Origin: Brachynemurus nebulosus
Taxonomy: Eukaryota > Arthropoda > Insecta > Neuroptera > Myrmeleontidae
Length of the DNA: 64,000 nt
Direction of reading: 5' to 3'
Assembly: GCA_035578155.1 (NCBI GenBank)
Contig: JAPWDM010000061.1
Location: 124,001-188,000 of the forward strand
Shown: piece after piece, positions 20,580 to 32,001 of the stretch
How the letters are laid out: every line of letters begins with the position of its first letter
Numbering within the stretch: position 1 is the first letter of the stretch
The notes under the pieces: model-generated
What the model was told of the DNA's origin: nothing
Database searches by the model: none
What the model saw: only the letters and a program-made list of their open reading frames with translations
Position numbers and translations under genes: made by a program

Positions 20580-20824
20580 TCACGTTTTATTAAATATTTT
20601 ATCATATATTATATTTTCCAAACTGGTTAATATTCGAGTTGCATTTGTAATGATTAGTGCTGTACGAGCATAGAGTTGTTTAATCCGGCATTGCTTATTT
20701 TTCATTTTTCTTAACTTAAATTCTTTCTTTTTACGTTTAAGGCGGGTTACCCAATTCCGTGTTCTGTAAATTGTTTGTAAATTTTTTTTTACCCTTTCTA
20801 GTCGAACATAAACAAAGTTGTAAC
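20580..20824 (-). CDS. Candidate terminal exon of an unidentified gene
   Basis: Minus-strand open frame without an ATG, ending TGA at 20580-20582. It encodes about 81 residues: YNFVYVRLERVKKNLQTIYR, TRNWVTRLKRKKKEFKLRKM, KNKQCRIKQLYARTALIITN, then ATRILTSLENIIYDKIFNKT. The left edge coincides with a textbook splice acceptor: a CTAAC branch-point-like motif, the pyrimidine stretch AATTTTTTAAG, and AG at 20825-20826. Twenty-odd bases after the stop an AATAAA signal occurs (near 20553, minus strand). The peptide is Lys/Arg-rich with a likely amphipathic helical C-terminus. No homologue comes to mind. It could be the last exon of a host gene whose other exons lie upstream, beyond the repeat cluster at 21-26 kb or outside the window, or an old transposon relic. 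Confidence 0.4.
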
Positions 20825-20829
20825 CTTAA

Positions 20830-21210
20830 AAAATTGTTAGTATGAAAATTTTAAAAAGATTTATTGAAAATTGTTATACAAATTTTAAATTGTGGCTGTG
20901 AGCTGACTGTATTTGACAACCATGTAAATTTTATTGTACTTTATAAAAGTCTGAATTTCATTTTACGAACCACACCCCTGAGAAAACAAATATTTTACAA
21001 TAAATAATCATGCTCTGAACAACTCAAGAATTTTTTTTAGTAAATTTTCTTTATTTTCAGATATTTTCTTATTTCAGATCTTTTATTCAACTTTTAAAAT
21101 TTAAATTAATTTTTTTAAAATCTTTTTGTAATGATGTCGAGTTCGTAGAATAATAAAAAAAAACAACAAATAAATTCATTTGAATAACACTATATTAATG
21201 GTAATTTATA
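20830..21210. other. Possible intron / no feature
   Basis: AT-rich sequence between the exon candidate and a family A fragment. Nothing else is recognised. Confidence 0.35.
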
Positions 21211-21214
21211 AAAA

Positions 21215-21710
21215 CGCGTAAGCAGTGGGGCCCCATCACGGAAGTAGAATTTTTCCCTTCATCTTCGGTATTGAATGTCTACAAGCGAAATGTGATTGAA
21301 AGTCTACAAGCAATTTGTCATTTTGGTGGTTTCAAAACTGATGATGAGTGTCCGGCTGATCGGGGCTTTAAAACAAGGTTTTAAGTTTTTAAGGGCTGAA
21401 CCTCAGTAAATTTCAATTTTGTGCCGACAGCAGTTAGCAGGAAAAAAGCCAACACAATTCGTACAAGGGAATTCTTACCCATACTTATCCACCAATTGCC
21501 TTTGTGTTTTATTTTTAAATATTAAAAAAGGACCTTAAATAGTAAACTGGAAGGCCTTTATGAAGATATTTTTTCATTCCAAAAAATCCAGAATTTATAT
21601 TTTATAAATATAAATCCAAAATTCCTACTTTATAAATAAACAGTGACTTTAATAACATTTTTAAATAACTTAATATTTATGTATTGCATTTGTTATAAAA
21701 GAAAGTTCAC
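21215..21710 (-). mobile_element. Family A 3'-end fragment
   Basis: The inverted terminal hairpin (cgcgtaagcagtggggccccatcacgg) lies at the left, followed by the complement of the unique 3' third. It abuts, head to head, the 5' end of the next copy at 21716. Confidence 0.75.
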
Positions 21711-21715
21711 TTTTT

Positions 21716-23321
21716 AGTCGAATTTTCTCCGAAAAATTAGACTTATACAGTCTATACGATAAGAGCTGCGAGAGGCGAGACCAGGGGCGCTATCCGTTTT
21801 CGGACCCGTAGAACACGATTATGTAAAAAAAAAAGATGTCTGATATATATATATATATATATATATATTTTCCCGCAACCTTTTAATATGTGTAGGGCCC
21901 CCCTATGGAAGTTAAGAGATGAAATTTGGTAAGTGGGGCTTATTCCGATGCACAACAATACTATCAAAGTGGGGTCAAATTTTGGGCAAATTTTTTTTCG
22001 GACCCGACCTTTAAGGGGGTGGTGGGGGGCGGAAAAGCAATAAAACTTTTCCAAACCGGTTTTAAATAATGTTTCGGTCAATTATCTACAACATATCCAA
22101 AATTCAGCTTCCTAGGATGATATGGTGGGAGTAGAGGGGGGAAAAACGATTTTCGCTGGATCTAACAGGCCCCCAGCCCCCCAGAATTAACGTAGAGGGT
22201 TGAAATTTGGTGTGTTGATAAAGTTCGTACCTAGGTTGTGCTTTTTGGAGGTTTTAATATTTTACCCCCAACCCCCTCATTTTTAAGCTACAATTTCATG
22301 CATTTTCGACGTTTTCGAAGTTTGTACCACTCGCACAGGTCACCCGAATAAACCTAGAGGGCTGAAATTTTGTATTCGGATTGAGTTAGTATCAAGGGGG
22401 TGCCTTTTGGGGGTCTCGACTTTTAACCCCTACCCCCACCATTTTTATACCCAAAAGAACATGATTTTTCTTGTTTTTTAACAGTTTCGTTCGGGTCAAA
22501 ATCTCCCCAAATAAACCTAGAGGGCTGAAATTTGGTGTACAGGTTAAGCTAATAGCCAGACACTGTTTTTTGGAGGTTTCAACTTTTAACCCTTACCCCC
22601 AGGATTTTTACGCCAATATTTCCTTAATTTTTTTGCTTGTTTTCTAACATGTCTAGAGACTCCATAAGGAAACCTAGAGGGCTGAAATTTTGTACGTGTA
22701 TTCAGTTAGTATCCAGCTAGTACCTTGTAGGGAGTCCGCATCACTTTTCCCCCCACTTCTCCCATTTTTACATCGGAATTGAATGCTATTGTTATATGTG
22801 TTTTAAAAGCATTATGTTTATTCTAAATACAAGTAGGCGAATAGTAATTTTAAAAAATTTAAAAAAAGTGAATACAATTTTTTAACAAATGAAATACATA
22901 CATATTAAGTAATTTGCAAATGTTATTAAAGTCACTGTTTATTTATTTATTTAATTATTATTTAGGAATTTTGGATTTTTATTATTTATAAAATAGAAAT
23001 TTTGGATTTTTTTGGAAAGAAAAAATATCTTCATAAAAGCCTTCCAGTTTACTATTTAAGTTCCTTTTTTAATATTTAAAAGTAAAACACAAAGGCAATT
23101 GGCGGATAAGCATGGATAGAAATGCCCTCGTACGAATTGTGTTGGCTTTTTCCCTGTTAACTTCTATCGGCACAAAATTGAAATTTACTGAGATTCAGCC
23201 CTTAAAAACTTAAAATCTTTTTATAAAGCCGGACACTCATTATCAGTTTTGAAACCACCAAAATTACAAATCGCTTGTGGACTTTCAATTATATTTCGCT
23301 TGTAGACACTCAATACCGAAG
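21716..23321 (+). mobile_element. Family A copy lacking its terminal hairpin
   Basis: The 5' terminus AGTCGAATTTTCTCC, a short (TA)n block (21843-21869), all monomers and most of the 3' region are present. It stops at caataccgaag, before the 3' inverted repeat and hairpin, and is followed by a T/A-rich run. Confidence 0.8.
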
Positions 23322-23376
23322 AAATAATTTTTTATTTTTTATTTTTTTTATTTTTTATTTATTTTTTTTTTTTTTT

Positions 23377-23742
23377 GAAAGAAAAAATATCTTTATAAAG
23401 GCCTTCCAGTTTACTATTTAAGGTCCTTTTTTAATATTTAAAACTAAAACATAAAGGCAATTAGCGGATAAACATGGGCAGGAATGCCCTCGTACGAATT
23501 GTGTTGGTTTTTGTTCTGCTACCTGTTTTCGGCACAAAATTGAAATTTACTGAGATACAGCCCTTAAATACTTTAAACCTTTTTTTAAAGCCTCGATCAG
23601 GCGAACACTCATGACCAGTTTTGAAACCAACAAAATGACAATTCGGTTGTAGACTTTCAATCACATTTCGCTTGTAAACATTCAATACCGAAGATGAAGG
23701 GGAAAATTCGACTACCGTGATGGGGCCCCGCTGCTCACGGCG
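23377..23742 (+). mobile_element. Family A 3'-end fragment with hairpin
   Basis: Begins at gaaagaaaaaatatctttataaagg and continues to the complete 3' end CTGCTCACGGCG followed by a T-run. It repeats the last third already present in the preceding copy. Confidence 0.8.
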
Positions 23743-23831
23743 TTTTTTTTTTTTTATTTTTAAAACTACTATCCGCCTACTTGTATTAGAATAAAAATAA
23801 TGCATTTAAAAAACATTTAACAATACCATTG

Positions 23832-25320
23832 CTGGGCTAAAACCTTCACGTCCCCGTTCGTACCCGGCGGGCAACTGTTAGTTTCGGCTAGCAGGCTGAC
23901 GAGGCTCTGGTACCGTGTTTCGACAAGGATGATCGTGTGGAGGGGACGATGTCGTATCCCCCGAGTGAGTGTTATGCCTGCGTCAGCCTGAGTTTCGTAA
24001 CTTGTACCTTCACCGGAATTCAACGCGTCGCCAGTGCTGCATACTCCAGTGGGCGTGATTTTCGGAGTCCGACGATACCGATCGGATGTGTCGAAAAGGT
24101 GATATTGCGTCTGTGATTTATGTAAAATTGTGATCTGATACCTGTGATAGTTGTTATGCCACCTTGGGTTCTCATGCCTGAGGTGGTATTTTTTAATCTG
24201 CTCGTTCTGTGATGTTTCCCTGGCCTTGTTCTTGTTGTTTCGATGGGTAGGAATGCGGCTTCCGACGCACTCGTTCTCATCGGCCACACGTACGAGTCGA
24301 CGTCTGCCCGAACGGCTTGAGCGAGCTCGCTCAGTAAGGAGACGTCGTCGTCCCTCGTACGGATGCGTTCGTGGGCGTCGATGTGGCGGCTTCCGCCCCG
24401 TCGAAGTAATACGAACATAGGTCAGATTGTCGTTCTGTGATACTCTGTGGCACTGTCCCGTTCTCTGTAGCCTCGACTTGGACGAACGTGGCCTAGTCAT
24501 CGTACCGGTCTCCCGTGTGGGTTGACCCCGACATCTGACAGAACGGCACATGTACCCAGTAATCAGTTATCTGACAGAACAGTACATGTTGCTCAGTAAT
24601 CAGATGTCACTGTCCCTACACGTGTGAGTTCCTAGGTGTTGGCGAAGCCATTTCGGAATTGTCGAGACTATGGAGAGCGGAATCGTGTCGCAGAGCTATA
24701 AAGTTTCCGAAATCTGTGATATTGTTGTTTTCGTTTTTTAATAAGATTGCTTTTAATCTGTTTTGTTTTAATGATGTACCACTGAGGGCCTTTTCCACCC
24801 GAGGTGGTACATCACTTTTTTTTATTTTTATCTGTGATATTTTGTTGTGCCTCTGTGAGCTTGCTGCTGTGGCCCTTCAGTGGTATTGTTTTTAACTACT
24901 TATTGCGTCACTGGTCGGCCTGTGGTTCCCCAGTGACGTAATAAGATTTTTTTTAATATTGTCTGATAAATTTTTTGAGTGTTTTCTAGTCAGTTTTCTC
25001 CACTCCGAGGCCCTTTACACCTCGGAGTTTCATCGTTGGTTTTCAGACCTTGGTGGCCGGACGCTCTGGCTAGCACTTAGCGTGCCGCCACCGGGGACTG
25101 TCCACTCTTTGTAAAGCCCTGGGATGGCAGGGTCCATCGTTGAATTTTATTATGTGTATGTTTGTCCTTTGTCTATTGTATTTATGTGCTCCTGTCTTTA
25201 TGTGTTGTTTTTATCGTTTTTCCTCGTTTTGGCGGCGCATGCCCATGGATGGCGATGCCGCCGGGTGCTGCTGATCGCGCCATCCACCGGCAGCAGTACC
25301 CCAATTTTAATAAAAAAAAA
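23832..25320 (+). mobile_element. 5'-truncated non-LTR retrotransposon (LINE)
   Basis: A GC-richer 1.49-kb segment ends in a poly(A) tail (aattttaataaaaaaaaaaa) and is flanked by the 13-bp target duplication aacaataccattg (23819-23831 and 25321-25333). This is the hallmark of target-primed reverse transcription. No reverse transcriptase or endonuclease domain is recognisable; a 50-codon plus-strand frame at the 5' end (WAKTFTSPFVPGGQLLV...) may be the end of ORF2. The rest would be 3' UTR. The clade is undetermined. A 244-codon Arg-rich frame on the opposite strand is most likely a composition artefact. Confidence 0.85.
24773..25028 (+). other. Three successive hairpins in the LINE 3' region
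   Basis: Hairpin 1 (24773-24813): GATGTACCAC pairs perfectly with GTGGTACATC. Hairpin 2 (24901-24943): TATTGCGTCACTGG pairs with CCAGTGACGTAATA (one G-T). Hairpin 3 (25002-25028): ACTCCGAGG pairs with CCTCGGAGT. The enclosed loops share GGCC-containing, CC-ending sequences (gggccttttccacc, ggcctgtggttcc, ggccctttacacc). Such structures in LINE 3' UTRs can be the reverse transcriptase recognition signal; that role is inferred. Confidence 0.7.
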
Positions 25321-26057
25321 AACAATACCATTGAATTCCGATGTAAAAATGGGAGAAAAGTAATGTTGAATTCCTAAAAGGCACTAGCTGGATACTAACT
25401 CAATACACGTACAAAATTTCAGCCCTCTAGGTTCCCTTAGAGAGTCTCTAGACGTGTTAGAAAACAAGCAAAAAAATCAAGGAAATATTGGCGTAAAAAT
25501 CGTGGGGTAAGGGTTTAAAGTTGAAACCTCCAAAAAGCAGTGTCTGGCTCTTAGTTTAACCTGTACACAAAATTTCAGCCCTCTAGGTTTATTTGGGGAG
25601 ATATTGACCCGAACGAAACTCTTAAAAAACAAGAAAAATCATGTTCTTTTAGGTATAAAAATGGTGGGGGTAAGGGTTAAAAATTGAGACTCCTAAAAGT
25701 CACCTCCTTGATACAAACTCAATTCGAATACAAAATTTCAGCCCTCTAGGTTTATTTTGGTGACCTGTGGTATAAACTTCGAAAACATCAAAAAAGCATG
25801 AAATTGTAGCTTAAAAATGGTGGGTTTGGGGGTAAAATGTTAAAACCTCCAAAAAGCAGACCCTAGGTACGAACTCTATCAACATACCAAATTTCAACCC
25901 TGTAAGTTAATTCTGAGGGACTGTGGGCGCGTTAGATCCAGCCAAAATAATTTTTTCCCCCTCTACTCCCTCCAAATCATCCTAGGAAGCTGAATTTTGG
26001 ATATGTTGTAGGCAATTGACCGAAACATTATTTCCAACCGGTTTGGAAAAGCTTTAT

Positions 26058-26904
26058 TGTTTTATTGAAGTTTTGGATTTACATGCTTTTTTGTACAAAG
26101 CGACACAATGTTATAATGATTTTGTTGTTGTTAACTACAAAATCCTAATAAAAGGTAATTATAAATAATTATAACAAATACAAAAAGGCAAATAAACGAA
26201 TTGTTTAGTTTCAGCGAAGATAGGTACACAAAATGTATTACAATAATGTAAAAATTCTGTTAGTAACAAATCATAACAAAGGAAAGTTAATTAAATAAAT
26301 AAAATATTTGAAAAGTGCCCAATATTAGTTTGGTTTATTTTAGTTTAGGTAAGCCAATTAAATTTCATATCAAATCTTCAAAATAACACAATTTCGATTG
26401 TACATAATAGCAGAAATTATACGTAATGACTATTTTTGTAAAATTAATATCAAGACACATAGGGTAAACGTACAATTTTCTGGAGCAAAGTTTGTTAAGT
26501 AAAATTATTAAAGTTTAAGTAAAACACAATAAAGAAAGCTTGAAAGCACCGGGAAGAAAACATAATTTGAAGTTACGTAACCGATTTGGAACATCCACAT
26601 AAGCATTTCACTGGAAAACATGGTAGTTCATGGAAAAAAAAGACAACAACATTTATCTCACGATTCCAGAAGTTGACAAATCGACTCTCGGCTATCAGCA
26701 GATGTTGAATTTAACAATCAATCTCTGGAACGGTTATCCTTTCAAATAATAAGTCCTTAGGTTACTAACGGAATTTCTCGTACATTAATGTTCCATAATA
26801 TATTTAATGTCGTTGATTATTACTTTCAAATCATATAATTTCTGGTTTAATCACGTAATCACCTGATGCAAATTCTACACACGTCATATAGAAGATTAAA
26901 TAAA
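26058..26904. other. No feature recognised
   Basis: AT-rich DNA; neither an open frame nor a repeat shared with the rest of the window was found. Confidence 0.4.
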
Positions 26905-27200
26905 AAAATACCCCCTGTCGCAGCATTCTGCATAACACAGCGAATTTCCGATTATAAAAGTTACTTTTTCTCGAAAACCCGCTTACCTAGAATAATGGTT
27001 TAAAATGTATATTTTGTGATTTTCTTCGTTCTTTACAATAATGTAAAAAAAGGAAAAAACTTTTAAATTTTTGCAAATTTTTGCAATAGTTCATTTCTTT
27101 GAGGTTTCCGGAATCAGACGTGTCTGGCTGGAGAACTCATCCAAGATTTTTGGACTTCCAACATTTTACTGTTTTATTATATTCAAATCCTAAAGGTATC
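26905..27200 (+). repeat. Family B left-end fragment
   Basis: Starts taccccctgtcgcagcattc, ctgcataacacagcgaatttcc, and continues through the segment with ctggagaactcatccaag and ttggacttccaac, as in the copies at 47.1 and 48.8 kb. The microsatellite and right end are missing. Confidence 0.7.
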
Positions 27201-27625
27201 CTATTATTATAACAAGTTTCATCCCAAAGTGAATTTCTCGGAAATATAGGCAATCAGACTTTCGAAAATTTTAAAGAAATTTAAAATAGAAATAGTCCTC
27301 ACTATATGAAATTTTGTATTATGGTATATTTCGATGTTAAAAAACGTCCTTCAAAACTACTGATTCAAATTGTTAGTAGAAATGCTGTAAAATGGATAAA
27401 ATTTTTATTTTTTTTGACGAAATTTGTTGTAAAGTTATTTTTGTCTAATTTATGACGAATAAAAATATTAATTAAATCAGAATTCTGATACTTATTATCT
27501 GAAAAATGTGTTCTACTTCATTATTATCCAAGAAGAAATTCAACAAAATTTTTGATTTCTCGCTTGTGACATGGTTAACATATTTATACGTACTACAATT
27601 ATGTGTAAGGAATTCCTTTATTAAA

Positions 27626-27850
27626 TACTAGCTGTACCCGCGACGTCGTTCGCGCATAAAATAAATGAGATATATATAAGTATAATCATTATAAAGCATT
27701 TGTAGAGAACGGAAAAATACAAATGATTTTTGTATTTTTTATATTTTCCTGTAATAAAAAGTATCCTAAATGTTGACGAAGGTAATAAGTTATTTCCACA
27801 CCAAATTTCATAAAAATCCGTTCAATAGTTTTGGAAATGTGTGATATCAT
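27626..27850 (-). mobile_element. Helitron-like 3' end fragment
   Basis: Read on the minus strand, the fragment ends gcgggtacagCTAG followed by T, with a short stem (CGCGA...TCGCG) just upstream. This is the Helitron 3' end pattern of hairpin, CTAG and A/T insertion site. The body contains a caaatttcataaaaatccg block common in insect repeats. The 5' end was not found. Confidence 0.4.
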
Positions 27851-27862
27851 TTTTATATACAG

Positions 27863-27915
27863 AGGACCACCTCAACAAGAAACATCTCTCTCTCTGTCTC
27901 TCTCTCTCTCTCTCT

Positions 27916-27958
<43 letters not shown>

Positions 27959-28005
27959 GTATATATATATATATAGAGAGAGAGATGTGTCCTATTGAGG
28001 TGGTC
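27863..28005. mobile_element. Short MITE with CT/TA microsatellite core
   Basis: Terminal inverted repeats of about 31 bp (AGAGGACCACCTCAACA and, inverted, AGTGGACCACCTCAATA, both continuing to catctctctctc) enclose a (CT)n-(TA)n core. About 143 bp, non-coding. Confidence 0.65.
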
Positions 28006-28017
28006 CACTCTAAGTAT

Positions 28018-28899
28018 GCATAGTTATTAAAATTTTCTTTAATTGCAAAAAGGTAAATTTGAAAATAAAACAATAGATGTCCAGTTTTCTACTAAGCAGT
28101 ATTATTTGTTGATAAGTATTTCAACATTAGATTAAGATTTATTTACAGTTATCTCAATAAATTTGCTGCCATTGTCTTCTAATTACAGTGTAAACTCCAT
28201 ATAACGAAATTGAAGGGACCGGGTATTTTATTACGTTATAGAGTTTTCGTTATATGGAGAGTAAAAGAAAACAATATAATTTTAGGAATACAACTTACGA
28301 ATTTAGTAAGTGGTTTTAATTTTGACCGAATTAAATGACACTTTTTCGTCAATACACAAACTCTTTTTTTTACTCGCCATGTTTACAGTTAAAAAATTTG
28401 AAAGCAACTTAGAATATGATAACGTCAAGACAGCAATAAGACAGTAGTACGGAAGTACAGTAGGCAAAAACATGTGCTAGGCAATTACAACAAACAAATA
28501 AACGGATTTCTAAAAATCCCTTTTTGCGTACGAAATATTTACGACTCTGTATCACTATTTTGTTTGAAAGTCAGTGAAATGAATTTTTTTTGGCTTAAAA
28601 AATGACGTATTTTTCGCTATTTAGAGTGGCTATTACGTTATAAAGAGTGTTTCAATATACGAATGATAATGTAAACCAAACAAACCTTTGTAATTTCTAC
28701 GTTTTAGGGAGTTTTTCGTTAAATAGAAGTTCGTTATATAGAGTTTACACTGTACTTCTAAACATTATTTTGACGTGATATTATTTAAAATTTTGCTAAA
28801 TATTTAATAATAATAATAAAATAAATCCTAATAAACGCTTGATCATAACAAATTTTCGCTGTGTTAAAATTTATATGTTCTTAGTTGCTTGAAACACCC

Positions 28900-28901
<2 letters not shown>
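28018..28901. mobile_element. Family G MITE, copy 2, split by a Tigger MITE
   Basis: Matches the two flanks of family A inside copy 1: attaaaattttctttaattgc to ttagttgcttgaaacacccg. It lacks the family A insertion and so provides its empty site near 28137-28149. Its left terminus is cut. Confidence 0.7.
28186..28752. mobile_element. pogo/Tigger-type MITE, 567 bp
   Basis: Ends CAGTGTAAACTCCATATAAC and, inverted, CAGTGTAAACTCTATATAAC, flanked by TA duplications. The homologous site in family G copy 1 (near 16800, ttttaattacttttaaac) has one TA and no insert. Non-coding. Confidence 0.8.

Positions 28902-28968
<67 letters not shown>
28902..28968. repeat. (TA)n microsatellite
   Basis: Continuous TA dinucleotide run of about 67 bp directly at the end of the family G copy. 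Confidence 0.9.
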
Positions 28969-28974
28969 CATATT

Positions 28975-29060
28975 TCTGTTATAATCTCGGCCTCAGGTTC
29001 CGCTCTCAGACCGACCGTAATAACTGAATTTCGAGTTTTCGAAATTCGCTAAAAGAATGA
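28975..29060 (+). repeat. Family B right-end fragment
   Basis: Contains tttctgttataatctcggcctcagg and the terminal gaaattcgcta motif of family B, diverged. Confidence 0.45.
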
Positions 29061-29344
29061 AGTCAAATCAATCCACGAATTTGTACCTCACTTTGGCGCT
29101 ACTATATTAAAGTGACATCAGATTAACTGATTATTTCAGGAGAATAATACCTATGTTTATTTTCATATATGCCAAAATTAATGAATCAAGTGTATAGTGA
29201 CGTACCAAATTTTTAAAATATTATTGAAGTTAGCATATTTTTAACAAATAGTTTTACGTGGAGAACGTAACAACCTTTGTGACATAAAAATAAATAAATA
29301 TTAAAATCGTTCAGAAAGTGAATTTAGTTAACAAAAGTTTAGTT

Positions 29345-29412
29345 TTGGGGACCTTCGATTTCTGGCGCCATAGGCGATCACCTAGTTCGGCTATATAGTC
29401 GCGCCGGCCCTG
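29345..29412. mobile_element. Probable hAT terminus without partner
   Basis: Ends cgcgccggccctg, the complement of the CAGGGCCGG hAT end seen twice elsewhere in this window. The opposite terminus could not be placed. Confidence 0.35.
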
Positions 29413-29994
29413 GATGTAATATTATTGACAGAAAGGATATTGGGAAAATTGTTACAGTTTCTATTTTGAAACAACTACGTATAGGTACAACACATTATGT
29501 TAAATATATTTTAAGTTCTTGTTGAAAGAAATTGAAAAACCAATTTTTTGGAGTGTAAAAAGTATGACGAAAATATTTTTTGACAATTCTGGGACTGAAA
29601 TACATATTTTAGTCCCTCACAATACTTAGGAAATAAAATGTTATTTTTAGTCTTTAAACGCCAGAAAAACTTAAAAAAATAATGTTTCATATTTTCCACA
29701 ATTATTTATTTAAAATCCGCCATACTGGTTTTTGAAGCCATTAAAATACAATTCAGATCCCACCAATCGAAAGAGCACCCTCAAAAATAGTGGAAAAGAT
29801 AATTTCGGAGTCGATATCATTTTTTTTTCTGTTGAGAATGAAGCTCGAAAATCAACAAAGAAATGTGCATCTTCCGGCATTGATAAAAGCAATAAAAACG
29901 TATAAATGAAACGCTATATATAATTTATAAAATATTAATTATTATTTACAAATAAATATCTTTTATTCTTGCATATCGCCGACCTATAATAAAT

Positions 29995-30310
29995 AATACA
30001 ATGTTCACTACACCGATTTATACCGGCACACCGGTGCGGCGGTAAAAAAAAAACAGCTGTTATATTTTACACTCACACTAATATATAGACACACATACAA
30101 TCACAAGAAGTAAAAGAAGAGTCTGCGTCGAGACGTTCGTGTCGTCGGTTCTGTGACCGACGACCGCCGGTTATATTCATCATATATCGTGGCGTCGAGC
30201 GGTCTTACAAAACAAAATCAGTTTGTGCCACGAAATCGCGATCGGCGCTTCTTATTGCTACCAAATCTATCTACACTGAATTTATTATATGGACTGTAAA
30301 AAAACAGGAT
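29995..30310. promoter_or_regulatory. CpG-dense block, possible promoter or first exon
   Basis: In an AT-rich landscape this block holds many CpGs (gtcgagacgttcgtgtcgtcgg, cgacgaccgccgg, gtggcgtcgagcgg). A TATA-like element (ggtataaatcgg on the minus strand, near 30020) lies beside an ACCGGTGTGCCGG palindromic region. No coding frame is evident. It could be an unmethylated regulatory region or a young repeat. Confidence 0.3.
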
Positions 30311-32001
30311 ACATAGAGTGCTGCCGTCTATCTAATACTAACAACAATTCAACTCGAACGTGTTTAAAATATTACGCCTTACTTTTTCTCCACTTTTTAA
30401 AGTCATACAAGTTTTTGAAATTTGAAAATTAATCAAAAACTTTTTTCAATTAGTAAAAAAAATGGAAATATGAATATAAAAAGTTTCAAGTTGTTTTCTT
30501 TTTCGCTTCAGGAGATATTTATTAAATGAAAAATTGTTCCCACAATTTTTATTTATCTTGCATTTTGTCTGGTCTTATGTGACTGTTTGAATTAACTTAA
30601 ATATAAGAAGTGTTAGAATTAGTGACAATGTATATGATTAATTGTTTCTGTCCAGAAAAAACTATTCCTCTCTTCTAATTCATCTAACAATAAGTTTAAG
30701 TGTTTCATTTAAAAAGAAAGCTTTTAAATGTATGTTTATACACTGTTTTGTTCAAAAGTTTGTTTTCCTGTAAAAATTAGCTACAACATATGGTAACTTT
30801 AAATTAGTGTAAAACATTATTGTGAACATTATCAATAACAACAATCTGCGTGTAATATTATGAATAATTTGCATTAATAGAAATAAAAACTTAAATTTAA
30901 AGTTGAATAAAGAGGATGTTGATAAGAATAACAATAAAAAAATGCAATAATTTTAAACTGTTTTAAAATTCAACACGAGTTACGTTCGTTTATGTCTATT
31001 AAGATCGCTATCTTGGTAAGCATTTGCATTTACTTTTTTTTCTAAATGCTAAATATTTTTTTTTTTTTTTGTATATAGTTCATGAAATATTACTGAAATG
31101 TTTGACCTAGTTTTTGTCCAAATATTTTTGTAAACAACTAGCATTAGAATGTCTCTTACATCCATATCTTTACATGCATAAATTTTAATTGGACTTAAAT
31201 ACATGTAACATAGCTTTTTAAAATTTAAAATTTCTAATTACTAGTTTCAACTCATTCAGCTTGATTCAGCGTCTGCATTAAATACGATATGTTTGAAATA
31301 TGTATGTCGATATTTAGCTAAAAAATAAAATTTAGTTCATATAAAGATGCCATATAAAGATTTAAAAAAAACAGAGATATATTTTAAAGTTATTTGTTGC
31401 GCATTTGGAACATATTATTTAGTAGGTATATTATCTAGTAATTTAAATTATATCAAAATCCTGAAAAGGGATTCGCCATAATGGCCTAACCGTTTCTTTA
31501 AAAAGCTTATGACGAATACGTTTAAATACATTGAAATACGGTCGTCTTAGAATTTTTACGGCTAAGAAGTTCATAAACTGAATTTTAAGAAATTATTAAA
31601 TTGTATATTTTTTTAAAAATTTTACACGTAGTGGCTTCTTCTTTCATCGGTCTGGGATTAAGTAGTTAGTATCCCTAAGTTAAGTATGTGGGTGTCCTTT
31701 AACAAAAATTTTAAGGATCAGCAGAATGAGATTCTTCATTAGTTTCGATCCACACTATAGTGTCGATATCGATAAGCTCCCGCTCCTGTCTCACTTCGGT
31801 AAAATCTTATTTTATTCACATCACAGTGCTGGTACCTATTTCTTCTCCATTTACATTGTAATGATGCTCTCGATAGACTCCCAGTTCCGTCTCAGTTCGA
31901 TAAAAATATATTTTCATAATAATTGAGTGCAAACGGAGCGGAGTGGAATCAAAAAAATATTCACACTATTGGTACAAGTCTGACATCACTCCCATAAAAT
32001 A
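30311..32001. other. No gene recognised
   Basis: AT-rich. A diverged two-fold duplication near 31740-31920 (cgataagctcccgctcctgtctca / cgatagactcccagttccgtctca) is the only structure seen. Confidence 0.4.

Larger units (their letters stand above)
23762..26057 (-). mobile_element. Family A internal fragment split by a LINE
   Basis: Reverse complement of the monomer region, from atccgcctacttgtattag to ttccaaccggtttgg. It is interrupted at aacaataccattg by the LINE at 23832-25320. Both termini are missing. Confidence 0.8.

Noticed and set aside
23817..24551. 244-codon minus-strand ORF within the LINE
   Set aside because: It is antisense to a poly(A)-tailed element, Arg/Thr-rich with no domain, and crosses the target duplication into family A sequence, so it is a composition artefact.
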